Of a DNA stretch of 64,000 nucleotides, positions 9,303 to 17,833 are shown piece after piece. The notes beneath the pieces were generated by a model. That model saw only the letters and a list, made by a program, of their open reading frames with translations. It did not search any database and had not been told where the DNA came from. Location of the stretch: positions 62,001 through 126,000 of the forward strand of contig SUYC01000007.1 of NCBI GenBank assembly GCA_015060625.1, in the 5' to 3' direction. The position numbers and the translations under genes are program-made. Every line of letters begins with the position of its first letter. The first letter of the stretch is position 1. The stretch comes from Xylanibacter ruminicola. GTDB lineage: Bacteria > Bacteroidota > Bacteroidia > Bacteroidales > Bacteroidaceae.

Positions 9303-10481
9303 ATGAGAAAAGTTGCTTTATTATTGGCAGCATTTTGGGCGCTTAGCGCTTCGGCTGCTCAACCAAAAGATACATTAGACGGACGCTATTTTCGTTTGTT
9401 TGCACCAGTCACTTTCTATCATAATGTGGCTAATAAATCACTTTCGATTCAGCAGGATTCGGCTGTTCAAGACCCTGTGGCCGATGCTATCGACCAAGCC
9501 TTGCTGCATATCTATCTGAATCGACCTGATTTGGTGAATACTACAGAGTCGGAACTGCAGCAAACCGGAAATATCCGTAAGGATGTGGATCAGCCTATTA
9601 AGAACCAGGTAAAACTGGTTGAAAAGGTTGAGAGTCCTGTTATCGATATGCCCGATGATGTGCCTACAACCATTCTGGTTCAGAAACCTGATTTCTGGAC
9701 CAAAAAAGGTGATGGCTATCTGCAGTTTATGCAGAACTATGTAAGTGGCAACTGGTATAAGGGTGGTGAAAGCAATTACTCGATGGTAGGATCGCTTACC
9801 TTAGAAGCCAATTATGATAACCGTAATAAATGGAAATGGGATAATAAGCTGGAACTGAAATTGGGATTTCTGCGTTCGCGAACCGACTCGGTTCATAAGT
9901 TCAAGTCGAACGAAGACTTGATTCGTCTTACCAGCAAGGTAGGTCTGCAAGCCGCTAAGAACTGGTATTATACCTTGCAGTTGTTGGCTTATACTCAATT
10001 TACCCAGGGCTTGAAGTCGAATGATCGTGCAGTTTATTCTGATTTCGGTTCGCCTTTCAACCTGAACTTCGGTCTTGGTATGGATTATAAATTAGCTACC
10101 AAGGATAAAAAATGGACAGGTACCGTCAACCTGTCGCCACTGGCAGTTAACTATCGTTATGTTGATCGTTTAGACCTTTCTACCTACTATGGTTTGAAAG
10201 AAGGCCGCCATTCGTTGGTTGACTTTGGTTCGCAGCTTACTGCTGATGTGACATGGAAAATTAACGATGTGATTACATGGAAGTCGCGCCTCTATGCATT
10301 CACATCGTATAAGCGTGCAGAGGTTGAGTGGGAAAACACTTTCGCTCTGCGTGTATCAAAATATATATCAGCTAACCTGTTCCTCTTCCCTCGTTTCGAC
10401 GATACTGGTAAGAAGGACGATGATCTGGGTTACTTCCAGTTCAAAGAGTATAGCTCTATCGGATTCTCCTACAGTTTTTAA
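9303..10481 (+). CDS. DUF3078 domain outer-membrane protein
   Basis: A 392-residue protein with a signal peptide (cleavage near 'SASAA-QPKD', ~residue 19) and a C-terminal beta-barrel-like half made of alternating aromatic strands ('GNWYKGGESNYSMVGSLTLEANYDNRNKWKWDNKLELK'). It ends in 'SIGFSYSF', with the C-terminal Phe typical of outer-membrane barrels. This matches Bacteroidetes DUF3078; no function is known to me. The region around residues 40-130 is not barrel-like and may be a periplasmic plug or linker. The start is chosen at ATG 9303 because the -7 box lies immediately in front. Its stop overlaps the convergent DUF1573 gene by 4 bp. Confidence 0.85.
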   Translation: MRKVALLLAAFWALSASAAQPKDTLDGRYFRLFAPVTFYHNVANKSLSIQQDSAVQDPVADAIDQALLHIYLNRPDLVNTTESELQQTGNIRKDVDQPIKNQVKLVEKVESPVIDMPDDVPTTILVQKPDFWTKKGDGYLQFMQNYVSGNWYKGGESNYSMVGSLTLEANYDNRNKWKWDNKLELKLGFLRSRTDSVHKFKSNEDLIRLTSKVGLQAAKNWYYTLQLLAYTQFTQGLKSNDRAVYSDFGSPFNLNFGLGMDYKLATKDKKWTGTVNLSPLAVNYRYVDRLDLSTYYGLKEGRHSLVDFGSQLTADVTWKINDVITWKSRLYAFTSYKRAEVEWENTFALRVSKYISANLFLFPRFDDTGKKDDDLGYFQFKEYSSIGFSYSF

Positions 10482-10864
10482 TTCTCTGTCATTTCACCCT
10501 CGATGTAGAGACGAGTCATTTCTACGACACCGTTGGTGCGGATAGTGATTGACTTTTTGAAGTGACCGGGGAATTTGCCAGCGCCATTGTAGGTAACCTT
10601 AATCTCACCCTTCTCGCCAGGCTTGATAGGTGCCTTGGTGTACTCAGGTACGGTGCAGCCACAGCTGGCTACAGCCTGATTGATAACCAGGGGCTTTTCG
10701 CCTACGTTGGTATAGGTGAAGGTGTAAGTCACAACAGGATTCTTCTCTGAGAAACTACCGAAATCATGTGTCAGTTTATCGAACTTGATTTCTGCAGGTT
10801 TCTGTGCCAATGCAGCAGTTAAACTGCAAACCAGCATCAAAGCTATCAATGCAATCTTTTTCAT
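10478..10864 (-). CDS. DUF1573 domain protein, secreted
   Basis: A 128-residue protein with a signal peptide ('MKKIALIALMLVCSLTAALAQ') followed by one DUF1573 immunoglobulin-like domain with the typical 'THDFGSFSEKNPVVTYTFTYTNVGEKPLVI' and 'SCGCTVPEYTKAPIKPGEKGEI'. The 'SCGC' cysteine pair is present. The family is abundant in Bacteroidetes and resembles choice-of-anchor/ASPM-like domains; a periplasmic or surface structural role is inferred. It has its own minus-strand -7 box (TAACTTTG at 10896-10903). No terminator is seen between it and the convergent DUF3078 gene. Confidence 0.9.
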   Translation of the reverse strand: MKKIALIALMLVCSLTAALAQKPAEIKFDKLTHDFGSFSEKNPVVTYTFTYTNVGEKPLVINQAVASCGCTVPEYTKAPIKPGEKGEIKVTYNGAGKFPGHFKKSITIRTNGVVEMTRLYIEGEMTEN

Positions 10865-10895
10865 CTTTTTTGTCGTTTAAATATTTAAATCAGTG

Positions 10896-10903
10896 CAAAG
10901 TTA
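10896..10903 (-). promoter_or_regulatory. -7 box for the DUF1573 gene
   Basis: TAACTTTG on the minus strand followed by CAC, about 32 bp before the start codon. It lies in an AT-rich divergent intergenic region shared with aspS. Confidence 0.7.
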
Positions 10904-10968
10904 CTATAAAAATATGAATTAATAACGAAGAATTAAGAAATATGTTTGTCTATTATCAATTTTTTATG

Positions 10969-10976
10969 TAATTTTG
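10969..10976 (+). promoter_or_regulatory. -7 box for aspS
   Basis: TAATTTTG followed by CACC, 29 nt before the aspS ATG. A TTTG sits about 20 bp upstream as a plausible -33 box. Confidence 0.7.
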
Positions 10977-11005
10977 CACCTTAAATGAATAAATAGCAAT
11001 TAAAT

Positions 11006-12787
11006 ATGTACAGAAGTAAGACTTGTGGAGAGCTTAGGCTCCAGGATGCTGGTAGTGTTGTAACACTGGCCGGATGGGTACAGCGAAGTCGTAAGATGGG
11101 TGGTATGACCTTCGTTGATCTTCGCGATCGTTATGGTTTGACTCAGCTTGTTTTCAACGAGGCTGACGATGCAGAACTTTGCGATCGTGCCAACAAACTT
11201 GGTCGTGAGTTTTGTATTCAAGTTAAGGGTGAGGTAAGCGAGCGACAGAGCAAGAACCCAAAGATGCCAACAGGCGACATTGAAATTCTTGTAAAAGAAC
11301 TGAATGTGCTGAGCGAGAGTCTCACACCTCCTTTCACTATCGAGGACAATACCGATGGTGGCGATGATATCCGTATGAAGTACCGCTATCTTGATTTGCG
11401 CCGTGCTGCTGTTCGTAAGAATCTTGAACTGCGTCACCGTATGACCATCTTGATTCGTAACTTCCTCGATGCACAGAACTTTATAGAGGTGGAAACACCT
11501 ATTTTGATTGGTTCTACTCCTGAGGGTGCTCGCGACTTTGTGGTTCCTTCACGTATGAACCCAGGGCAGTTCTATGCCCTGCCACAGTCACCACAGACCC
11601 TGAAGCAGTTGCTGATGGTATCAGGTTTCGACCGTTATTTCCAGATTGCCAAATGTTTCCGTGACGAGGACCTGCGTGCCGACCGTCAGCCTGAGTTTAC
11701 ACAGATTGACTGTGAGATGTCGTTTGTTGATCAGGAGGATGTTCTCCAGATTTTCGAGGATCTGGCTCGCCATCTGTTCAAGGAGGTACGTGGTATCGAA
11801 CTGCCTGCTCTGCAGCGTATGACATGGCACGAGGCTATGCGTCGCTTCGGTAGCGATAAGCCCGATTTGCGTTTCGGCATGGAGTTTGTAGAGCTGATGG
11901 ATCAGCTCAAGGGCACTGGCACATTCCCTGTATTCAATGATGCTACCTATATTGGTGGTATCTGTGTGCCAGGTTGTGCTAACTATTCTCGTAAGCAGCT
12001 CGATGAACTTACCGAGTTTGTAAAGCGTCCGCAGGTAGGTGCCAAGGGCTTGGTTTATGTTAAGTTCAACGAGGATGGTACTGTTAAGTCGTCTATCGAT
12101 AAGTTCTATACTCCTGAGGTTTGGTCTCAGGTTAAGGAGGCAATGGGTGCTAAGGATGGCGACCTGGTTCTGATCCTGAGTGGCGACAATGCTAACAAGA
12201 CTCGTGTTCAACTCTGCACACTCCGTTTGGAGATGGGTGATCGTCTTGGACTGCGCGATAAGGACAAGTTCGTATGTTTGTGGATTATCGACTTCCCACT
12301 CTTTGAGTGGAGCGATGAGGAGCAGCGCCTGATGGCTACTCACCACCCATTCACAATGCCTAACCCTGATGATATTCCTCTGCTGGATACCGATCCTGCC
12401 AAGGTTCGTGCCGTAGCTTACGACTTCGTTTGCAATGGTGTTGAGGTAGGCGGTGGCTCACTGCGTATCCACGATGGTAAGCTGCAGGAAAAGATGTTCC
12501 AGATTCTGGGCTTCACCCCCGAGCGTGCTATGGCTCAGTTCGGATTTTTGATCAATGCCTTCAAGTACGGTGCACCCCCTCACGCAGGCTTGGCCTTCGG
12601 TCTCGATCGTTTCGTAAGCCTCATGGCAGGTCTTGACAGTATTCGCGATTGCATCGCATTCCCCAAGAATAATAGCGGTCGCGACGTGATGCTTGATGCT
12701 CCTGGTGAGTTGGATCAGAAACAACTTGACGAACTCCAACTTAAGGTTGAACTGCGTTCTACCTCCTCCTTGCAAGGCAGTGAATAA
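11006..12787 (+). CDS. aspS: Aspartyl-tRNA synthetase
   Basis: A 593-residue class II synthetase that charges tRNA-Asp. It has an N-terminal OB-fold anticodon-binding domain ('[23 protein letters not shown]'), motif 1 region ('[20 protein letters not shown]'), motif 2 ('[18 protein letters not shown]'), the bacterial GAD insertion (~300-400) and motif 3 ('GLAFGLDRF'). The full length matches bacterial-type AspRS. Whether it is discriminating (Asp only) or also charges tRNA-Asn cannot be settled by eye. The last residues, 'STSSLQGSE', look like an extra tail and are encoded next to a hairpin whose loop contains the stop codon. Confidence 0.97.
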   Translation: MYRSKTCGELRLQDAGSVVTLAGWVQRSRKMGGMTFVDLRDRYGLTQLVFNEADDAELCDRANKLGREFCIQVKGEVSERQSKNPKMPTGDIEILVKELNVLSESLTPPFTIEDNTDGGDDIRMKYRYLDLRRAAVRKNLELRHRMTILIRNFLDAQNFIEVETPILIGSTPEGARDFVVPSRMNPGQFYALPQSPQTLKQLLMVSGFDRYFQIAKCFRDEDLRADRQPEFTQIDCEMSFVDQEDVLQIFEDLARHLFKEVRGIELPALQRMTWHEAMRRFGSDKPDLRFGMEFVELMDQLKGTGTFPVFNDATYIGGICVPGCANYSRKQLDELTEFVKRPQVGAKGLVYVKFNEDGTVKSSIDKFYTPEVWSQVKEAMGAKDGDLVLILSGDNANKTRVQLCTLRLEMGDRLGLRDKDKFVCLWIIDFPLFEWSDEEQRLMATHHPFTMPNPDDIPLLDTDPAKVRAVAYDFVCNGVEVGGGSLRIHDGKLQEKMFQILGFTPERAMAQFGFLINAFKYGAPPHAGLAFGLDRFVSLMAGLDSIRDCIAFPKNNSGRDVMLDAPGELDQKQLDELQLKVELRSTSSLQGSE

Positions 12788-12803
12788 AGTTCACTGCGCT
12801 TGC
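12772..12803 (+). terminator. Hairpin spanning the aspS stop codon
   Basis: GCAAGGCAGTGAA - TAAAG - TTCACTGCGCTTGC forms an imperfect stem (8 perfect pairs next to the loop, one bulge further out), with the aspS TAA in its loop. No U-run follows, so a classical intrinsic terminator is doubtful. It may be a REP-like or regulatory hairpin. Confidence 0.45.
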
Positions 12804-12890
12804 TTCGTTCGTCGGTTGACCTACATCAAGAATAATTTTCATTCTGCTAAAAAAGCCTAAAAATCAGTGAGTTGTCTGAATAAAAAGCGG

Positions 12891-12898
12891 TATTTTTG
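12891..12898 (+). promoter_or_regulatory. -7 box for the H1-like winged-helix gene
   Basis: TATTTTTG preceded by GTTGTC about 19 bp upstream (-33), a good Bacteroidetes promoter. The leader of about 50 nt before the ATG at 12956 is longer than most here. Confidence 0.75.
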
Positions 12899-12955
12899 CA
12901 AGCGAAAATTAACAGAGGTATTACACTTCAAATAGAGTATTAATTTTTTAGAACT

Positions 12956-13264
12956 ATGGCAGAAAAGAAAGCAACAGCAAAGAAGGCTACCGAGACAAAG
13001 GTGGTCGCAGCTAAAAAGACAACCGCAAAAAAGGCCGCAGCTCCTAAGGCAGCTGCAAAGGCTGTTCTCGCAATCAATGCTGAGAATGTAGGTTTCAAGG
13101 CAGGTGATGTATATCAGGCACTTGCAGCAGCAGGTAAGGCTCTCACTGTGAAGGAGATTGCTAAGGCTGCAAAGATTTCTGAGGAGGAGACTCTTCTTGG
13201 TTTGGGTTGGCTCTTCAAGGAGGGTAAGCTCGCTAATGATGGTGAAAAAGTTACATTGGCTTAA
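12956..13264 (+). CDS. Histone-H1-like tail fused to a winged-helix domain (DUF2582-like)
   Basis: A 102-residue protein in two parts. Residues 1-37 are a Lys/Ala/Thr tail ('KKATAKKATETK...KKTTAKKAAAPKAAAKA') like eukaryotic H1 C-termini and bacterial Hc1 proteins. Residues ~40-102 are a compact winged-helix domain ('NVGFKAGDVYQALAAAGKALTVKEIAKAAKISEEETLLGLGWLFKEGKL') resembling DUF2582. The likely role is abundant nucleoid binding or DNA bridging, inferred from composition. It has its own strong promoter and an intrinsic terminator, so it is a single-gene unit. Confidence 0.85.
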   Translation: MAEKKATAKKATETKVVAAKKTTAKKAAAPKAAAKAVLAINAENVGFKAGDVYQALAAAGKALTVKEIAKAAKISEEETLLGLGWLFKEGKLANDGEKVTLA

Positions 13265-13283
13265 GCCTTTTAACGAATGATAG

Positions 13284-13317
13284 AAAAAGGTCGGTAATCG
13301 CTTTACCGGCCTTTTTT
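13284..13317 (+). terminator. Intrinsic terminator after the H1-like gene
   Basis: AAAAAGGTCGGTAA, loop TCGC, then TTTACCGGCCTTTTTT: a strong hairpin with a U-run, 20 bp after the stop codon. Confidence 0.9.
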
Positions 13318-13328
13318 AAGCAAAAATA

Positions 13329-13610
13329 ATGACATACGATAAGCAGATACTAAGCATACTTACCAGTGTAGGTGAAAAGGGCATCAGCGTTATGCAGGTG
13401 TCCAAACATGTGTATAATATGAATTTGAGTTTTTTCTATACCCCCGATCTCAATGAAATCCGTGCCTATGTGCAGCAGTATCTGCTTAAGAATTCCAAAT
13501 CGCCACAGTCGCTCATTGAGTCAACAGGGCGTCGTGGGTATTACCGTTTAAATACCCAGAATAATCCCGATGCTCGTCAACTTATGTTAGAGTTTGGCAG
13601 TTCTTTGTAA
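13329..13610 (+). CDS. Small conserved hypothetical protein, winged-helix-like
   Basis: A 93-residue protein not recognised with confidence. The order of short helices ('QILSILTSVGEKGISVMQVSKHVYNM', then 'LNEIRAYVQQYLLKN') followed by 'GRRGYYRLN', which looks like a wing, suggests a small winged-helix fold. There is no signal peptide or membrane segment. It starts 12 bp after the preceding terminator without an obvious promoter box. Its 3' end overlaps the convergent glycosyltransferase gene by 34 bp, the longest antisense overlap in the window. Confidence 0.65.
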   Translation: MTYDKQILSILTSVGEKGISVMQVSKHVYNMNLSFFYTPDLNEIRAYVQQYLLKNSKSPQSLIESTGRRGYYRLNTQNNPDARQLMLEFGSSL

Positions 13611-14719
13611 ACTGTTTCGTATAGTTTTAACAGTTGTTCGGCGGTTTTGCGCCATGAGAACAAACAGGCTCTTTTAAGTCCGATTTCTTTTTGCGTCTCA
13701 TAGTAAGTTTTATCGTGTTCCAAGCGTAACATCTGTTCTGCTATCTCATCAGGATTCTCTGGGTTGACGAGAATCGCTTCATTGCCACCAATTTCGGGCA
13801 TCGACGATGTATTCGATGTAATCACTGGTGTGCCACAGGCCATCGCCTCAAGTAGCGGAATACCAAAACTCTCTCTTAGCGATGTGTATAGAAAGGCAAA
13901 AGCACTGTTATAGATGTAAGGCAAGTCGCTGTTTACGATATAGCCTGGCATCACAATAAACGGTCTGATGTTTTCGATATTGTTGCACTCAATGATGCCA
14001 TTAAGATACGTCTGGTCTAAATCTGCCATCAGTAGCTTACGTCTTACAGTCGATTCTTTCAGGTATTTCGAGTAGGCTATCAGTGTTCGCTCTGTATTCT
14101 TCTTCGGATCGGTATTTCCAAGAAAAAAGAAATAGCCTGGTTTTTCGATATACGATTGGTAGATATCTGCCACGTCCCTCAAGGGTTTAAACCAGTCGTT
14201 ATAGCCATTATAAATCATGGCCATACGCTCTTCGGGGATATTCAGTTTGTTGATGATATTCTGTTTCTCAAAGTTCGATACCGTAATGATACGGCGACAT
14301 TTCTGTAGAATCTTTGGTACGACCTTACGTCTGTAAAGCCATCCCATGTTCTGGTAAATGGACTTGTTGTTTTTGTCTCTTGGTTCCAAAAAAATGATAT
14401 CATGCAGTGTTAGAATCAGCGGGATGTCGCAGTATATCGGTGCGGTGTTACTCGTGCAGTGCAACATGTCCAGATCGTATTTCTTGACAGCTTTGGGCAG
14501 AGTGATCTGCTCCCAGACAGGATAGAAACTTTCGCCAATCACTATGATATGAAAATTCTTGGAGTCTTTCAGGCATCTGTCAATACCGGGTGCCACAAAT
14601 ACAAAGTACTCGTTTTTAATGTCTATTTTTTGTAGTTCTCTAATTTCTTGGAGAACCACATAGTCCATACCGTGCTTATTACGGCGGAACACCCTTTGTG
14701 CCTCGATACCTATTCTCAT
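13577..14719 (-). CDS. Glycosyltransferase family 4
   Basis: A 380-residue GT-B fold glycosyltransferase. The C-terminal donor-binding half contains '[45 protein letters not shown]', the conserved E-x7-E region of GT4 enzymes. The N-terminus ('[29 protein letters not shown]') and '[26 protein letters not shown]' resemble mannosyl/rhamnosyltransferases of O-antigen clusters. Sugar specificity is unknown. It is the last gene of a leftward group (GT4, GT4, acyltransferase, GT4); the acyltransferase stop overlaps its start by 4 bp. Confidence 0.9.
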   Translation of the reverse strand: MRIGIEAQRVFRRNKHGMDYVVLQEIRELQKIDIKNEYFVFVAPGIDRCLKDSKNFHIIVIGESFYPVWEQITLPKAVKKYDLDMLHCTSNTAPIYCDIPLILTLHDIIFLEPRDKNNKSIYQNMGWLYRRKVVPKILQKCRRIITVSNFEKQNIINKLNIPEERMAMIYNGYNDWFKPLRDVADIYQSYIEKPGYFFFLGNTDPKKNTERTLIAYSKYLKESTVRRKLLMADLDQTYLNGIIECNNIENIRPFIVMPGYIVNSDLPYIYNSAFAFLYTSLRESFGIPLLEAMACGTPVITSNTSSMPEIGGNEAILVNPENPDEIAEQMLRLEHDKTYYETQKEIGLKRACLFSWRKTAEQLLKLYETVYKELPNSNIS

Positions 14720-15306
14720 ATCTGCTTGATGACTTTTGCTGGTACACCTGCCACAAGTGAGTGCGGTGGCACATCCTTAGTTACTACAGCGCCTGCAGCC
14801 ACCACGCAATGGTTGCCAATGGTTACGCCTGGCAGTATCACGGCGTTCGCTCCAATCCATACGTCATCCTCGATACTAACGGCATTGGTGCTTATACCCT
14901 GCTCATCTATCCGTTTGTTGGAGTCGGTAAAATTATGGTTCAGAGCTGTTACGGTGATGCCTTGTGCTAAGTTTACGTGATTACCAATCTTTACCGGACC
15001 TATCACCGTATTATGTAAACCTATTCTAGTGTGATTGCCAATCTGTACATCGCCCACAGCATTGTTGATACAGGCAAACGATTCTATAACCGAATAATCT
15101 CCAAGTGAGAATTTGCGGTAGGGAGGGGTGTCCATTCTGGCTGATTTGTGAATTACTGCGTGTTTGCCGCGATGCTGGTATAGTGGAGCCAATAATCTTA
15201 TAAACCAGCGTGGTCTCGTCTGCACCTGGTTCATAATCACCCAATCAATCAACTTTTTAAGTTTTGGACAATTATCTAATCTTGCTCTTACGTTTTCGTT
15301 GTCCAT
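14716..15306 (-). CDS. Hexapeptide-repeat acyltransferase
   Basis: About 196 residues with left-handed beta-helix hexapeptide repeats from ~70 to the end ('[31 protein letters not shown]', '[48 protein letters not shown]'). The 'NHNF' segment around 127 has the usual catalytic His. It is a maltose/galactoside O-acetyltransferase-like (LbetaH) enzyme, probably acetylating a sugar of the surface glycan. The track starts at 15315; I prefer the ATG at 15304-15306 (MDNENV), which reduces overlap with the upstream GT4, but either is possible. Confidence 0.85.
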   Translation of the reverse strand: MDNENVRARLDNCPKLKKLIDWVIMNQVQTRPRWFIRLLAPLYQHRGKHAVIHKSARMDTPPYRKFSLGDYSVIESFACINNAVGDVQIGNHTRIGLHNTVIGPVKIGNHVNLAQGITVTALNHNFTDSNKRIDEQGISTNAVSIEDDVWIGANAVILPGVTIGNHCVVAAGAVVTKDVPPHSLVAGVPAKVIKQI

Positions 15307-16474
15307 CACTTTCAATCAACGTCTTCCATTGTTCGGCAATCACATTCGCGTTAAAACGTTGCGCTATCATTATCGCCTCGTTCGATTTTAATTGCCATTC
15401 CATGTGGGTGGCATCCTCCAACCGTTGAGCCAGATCGTCCACGTTTCCATTCTTGAAGTACATGCCGAAATCGCCAAGAATTTCTTTGCTCGAAGGCAGA
15501 TCCGACGAAATCACAGGCAGTCCGTGAGCCATCGCCTGTACCAGTACCAGCCCGAAATCTTTCCATCTCGAACTCGATACATAGATGCTGGCCTGCGAGT
15601 AGAACATCTGGATGTTCTCGGTAAAGGGATGTATCTTTATTCTTTTCGTCAGATAGCGATTCTCAATCATCTTGTTCAGTGCCTCTTTCTCTGGTCCATC
15701 TCCTACAATATCCAGATACCAGTCGGAATTGCGCTGAGCAAACTTGTCGAAGGCTTTTATCAGCAGGTCGAATCCCTTATGTTTTGGGGTTAATCTTCCT
15801 ACTGCTAAGAATCGTTTATTCTTTCCTGTTGATGGAGCGCCTGGTTTGAGTGTCAGTGGATTTGGAATTACAAAAGGTGAGAATCCGTAGGCATGATAGT
15901 ACATCTCCGAATCCTGCAGGTACAACAGCACGGTCTCATCTAGCTTCTGCAACTGCCTACCATAGTGGTATTTTAGCTCAGTACCTAAGTAAGGCGATGC
16001 TTCTCTCAGGAAAGCGTTAAACGAGTTGTATATCCAGCCGATAGCTTTTACACCACCTAAGTCTCTTTTGATGGTTGCCAGTCGCATGGAGAGATATGAG
16101 TTTACTGCAATAATCGTGTCGAATTGGCCTTCTTTTAGTATTTTTACAACAGCTTCTCGCATCTCTCTGGGAAAAGAGCTGTGCGCATATAAATCAGAGG
16201 TGATGGCTGTTTTTGGCAGAGCGTTTTTATACAGATAGCTGTATGCGTTGTATAACATGCTTTTCCATTTTTCGGTTTTTCGAAAATGGGTAAACACAAT
16301 CTTCACGGGATAGTCTTTCAACCCATACATCGATAAGTTTTGTTGCTTTGGATCCTCAAAACTTACGATAGTCACATCATAATATTTTGTCAGCTCCTCA
16401 GCAATTACGGCAGTCACTCTCTGCATGCCGCCCGATTTAAAAATACTATCTGTTATAAAACATATTCTCTTCAT
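15272..16474 (-). CDS. Glycosyltransferase family 4 (copy A of a tandem pair)
   Basis: A 400-residue GT4 enzyme: N-terminal '[27 protein letters not shown]', C-terminal '[40 protein letters not shown]'. It is highly similar along its whole length to the next gene upstream (16565-17737), so the pair arose by tandem duplication. Its upstream region is also a copy of the other gene's promoter region. The track's TTG at 16492 is rejected for the ATG at 16472-16474 (MKRICF), which aligns with the paralog's start. Copy A has 'RWKDFG' where the family normally has 'RWEGFG', a change at the donor-binding motif that may alter specificity or activity. Confidence 0.9.
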   Translation of the reverse strand: MKRICFITDSIFKSGGMQRVTAVIAEELTKYYDVTIVSFEDPKQQNLSMYGLKDYPVKIVFTHFRKTEKWKSMLYNAYSYLYKNALPKTAITSDLYAHSSFPREMREAVVKILKEGQFDTIIAVNSYLSMRLATIKRDLGGVKAIGWIYNSFNAFLREASPYLGTELKYHYGRQLQKLDETVLLYLQDSEMYYHAYGFSPFVIPNPLTLKPGAPSTGKNKRFLAVGRLTPKHKGFDLLIKAFDKFAQRNSDWYLDIVGDGPEKEALNKMIENRYLTKRIKIHPFTENIQMFYSQASIYVSSSRWKDFGLVLVQAMAHGLPVISSDLPSSKEILGDFGMYFKNGNVDDLAQRLEDATHMEWQLKSNEAIMIAQRFNANVIAEQWKTLIESDGQRKRKSKIR

Positions 16475-16497
16475 ACATGTATAATCAGCCAAATTAT

Positions 16498-16541
16498 CGT
16501 TTACAAAAGTACAAATATTTTTGGATTATTCCAAATTTTAT
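16498..16541 (-). promoter_or_regulatory. Duplicated promoter region with relic divergent promoter
   Basis: This is near-identical to 17761-17804. It holds a minus-strand -7 box (TACTTTTG, 16504-16511) driving copy A and the palindrome TTGGATTATTCCAA (16521-16534) that supplies the -33 box. Just beyond, where the other copy has TATATTTG for glf, this copy reads TTTATTTC, a decayed promoter facing into another gene's 3' end. Confidence 0.7.
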
Positions 16542-16564
16542 GCTTTATTTCTCCGAAAAATTGT

Positions 16565-17737
16565 TCATTCTATCAGTTGTTTCCACTGTGTAATGATATT
16601 TTTGATGTCAAATCGCTGTGCGATAGCTATTGCGGTTTTCGATTTTTCCTGCCATTCTATATGTGTGGCATCCTCTAATCGTTGCGCCAACTCTTCTATG
16701 TTTCCATTCTTGAAGTACATTCCAAAGTCGCCCATGATTTCTTTACTTGTTGGCAAATCGGAAGATACTATAGGTAATCCATGAGCCATTGCTTCAACTA
16801 AAACTAAGCCAAATCCCTCCCATCTTGAACTTAATACGTAGACTTGTGCGTTTGAATAGAAAGACTGGATATTATTGGTGAACGGATGAATGGTAATCCG
16901 CTTCTCTAAACTGTATTCTTGAATTAATTCCTTGTATAGGTCCTCCTCTGGTCCCTCTCCAATAATGTCAAGTTGCCATTCCAGATTCTTTTTTGCAAAT
17001 ATGTTGAAAGCCTTTATAAGTAAATCAAACCCTTTATGTAGATGCGAAAAGCGCCCAACTGCCAAGAATCGTTTTGATGTACCAGAAGATACTCTACCTG
17101 GTATCAACGTTAGTGGGTTGTATATGATGGTTGGTTTAAATTTTGGATCAAATTTATAATAATTTATTGCATCATGATTGCAAAGGAGAACCACTTCGTC
17201 TAATTTTCTGAACTGATATACGTAGTGCCTCTTTCTTTTCTGGCCAATATAATAATGTGAATCCTTACCAAACAAGGCCTCAAACGAATTATGCAACCAG
17301 CCAATCAGTTTTGTGTTTGGCAAATCTTTTTTTAAGGTGGCTAATCTGGCTGCTAATGGGGCATGCACACCAATAATTACATCATATTTTCCTTGTTTTA
17401 ACTCCTCCAATAATGCATTTTTTAATTCCGAGGGGTATGAACTATGGGCATACAAGTCTGAACACCATTTTGCTTTTGGTTGTAATTTTAGATACAATCC
17501 GCTATAGGTTTTGCAAAAATAGGTTTTAAATCTTCCTACCTGTGGATAGGCAAAAAATCTATATTTGATGTTTGCCTCGTTAAGCTGGTAGAGGGCGGTG
17601 TCCTTTTCCTCAGGTTTGTCAAAGGTTACAATGCTTACATCATAGTTCTTTGCCAGTTCCTTGGCAATTACAGCAGTCACTCTTTGTACCCCGCCTATAC
17701 TGAAAATGCTATCAACAACAAAGCAGATTTTTTTCAT
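16565..17737 (-). CDS. Glycosyltransferase family 4 (copy B of a tandem pair)
   Basis: A 390-residue GT4 enzyme, paralog of 15272-16474 ('[27 protein letters not shown]'; '[47 protein letters not shown]'). The canonical 'RWEGFG...E' motif is intact here, unlike copy A. Its base composition is more AT-rich than copy A, suggesting that the two have been apart for some time or were acquired separately. It is transcribed divergently from glf from a compact shared promoter region. The acceptor and donor sugars are unknown. Confidence 0.9.
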   Translation of the reverse strand: MKKICFVVDSIFSIGGVQRVTAVIAKELAKNYDVSIVTFDKPEEKDTALYQLNEANIKYRFFAYPQVGRFKTYFCKTYSGLYLKLQPKAKWCSDLYAHSSYPSELKNALLEELKQGKYDVIIGVHAPLAARLATLKKDLPNTKLIGWLHNSFEALFGKDSHYYIGQKRKRHYVYQFRKLDEVVLLCNHDAINYYKFDPKFKPTIIYNPLTLIPGRVSSGTSKRFLAVGRFSHLHKGFDLLIKAFNIFAKKNLEWQLDIIGEGPEEDLYKELIQEYSLEKRITIHPFTNNIQSFYSNAQVYVLSSRWEGFGLVLVEAMAHGLPIVSSDLPTSKEIMGDFGMYFKNGNIEELAQRLEDATHIEWQEKSKTAIAIAQRFDIKNIITQWKQLIE

Positions 17738-17760
17738 ATACCTACAAAAAAGCCTTATTA

Positions 17761-17814
17761 CGTTTACAAAAGTACGAAATATTTTGGATTATTCCAAATT
17801 TTATCCTATATTTG
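17761..17814. promoter_or_regulatory. Back-to-back divergent promoters sharing a palindromic -33 region
   Basis: On the plus strand, TTGG (17784) and TATATTTG (17807-17814) drive glf. On the minus strand, CCAA (17794-17797) and CAAAAGTA (17767-17774, read TACTTTTG) drive the GT4 gene. Both -33 elements lie in one palindrome, TTGGATTATTCCAA, so the two polymerases would compete for the same DNA. Confidence 0.75.
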
Positions 17815-17833
17815 CACAAAAATCAGTATTAAT

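Noticed and set aside
11621-12346. 241-codon antisense ORF within aspS.
   Set aside because: It is fully antisense to the synthetase, its composition mirrors aspS codons, and there is no promoter or recognisable domain.
16340-16784. Plus-strand ORFs at 16340-16678 and 16521-16784.
   Set aside because: They are antisense shadows of the GT4 genes and the duplicated promoter region, and have no recognisable protein features.
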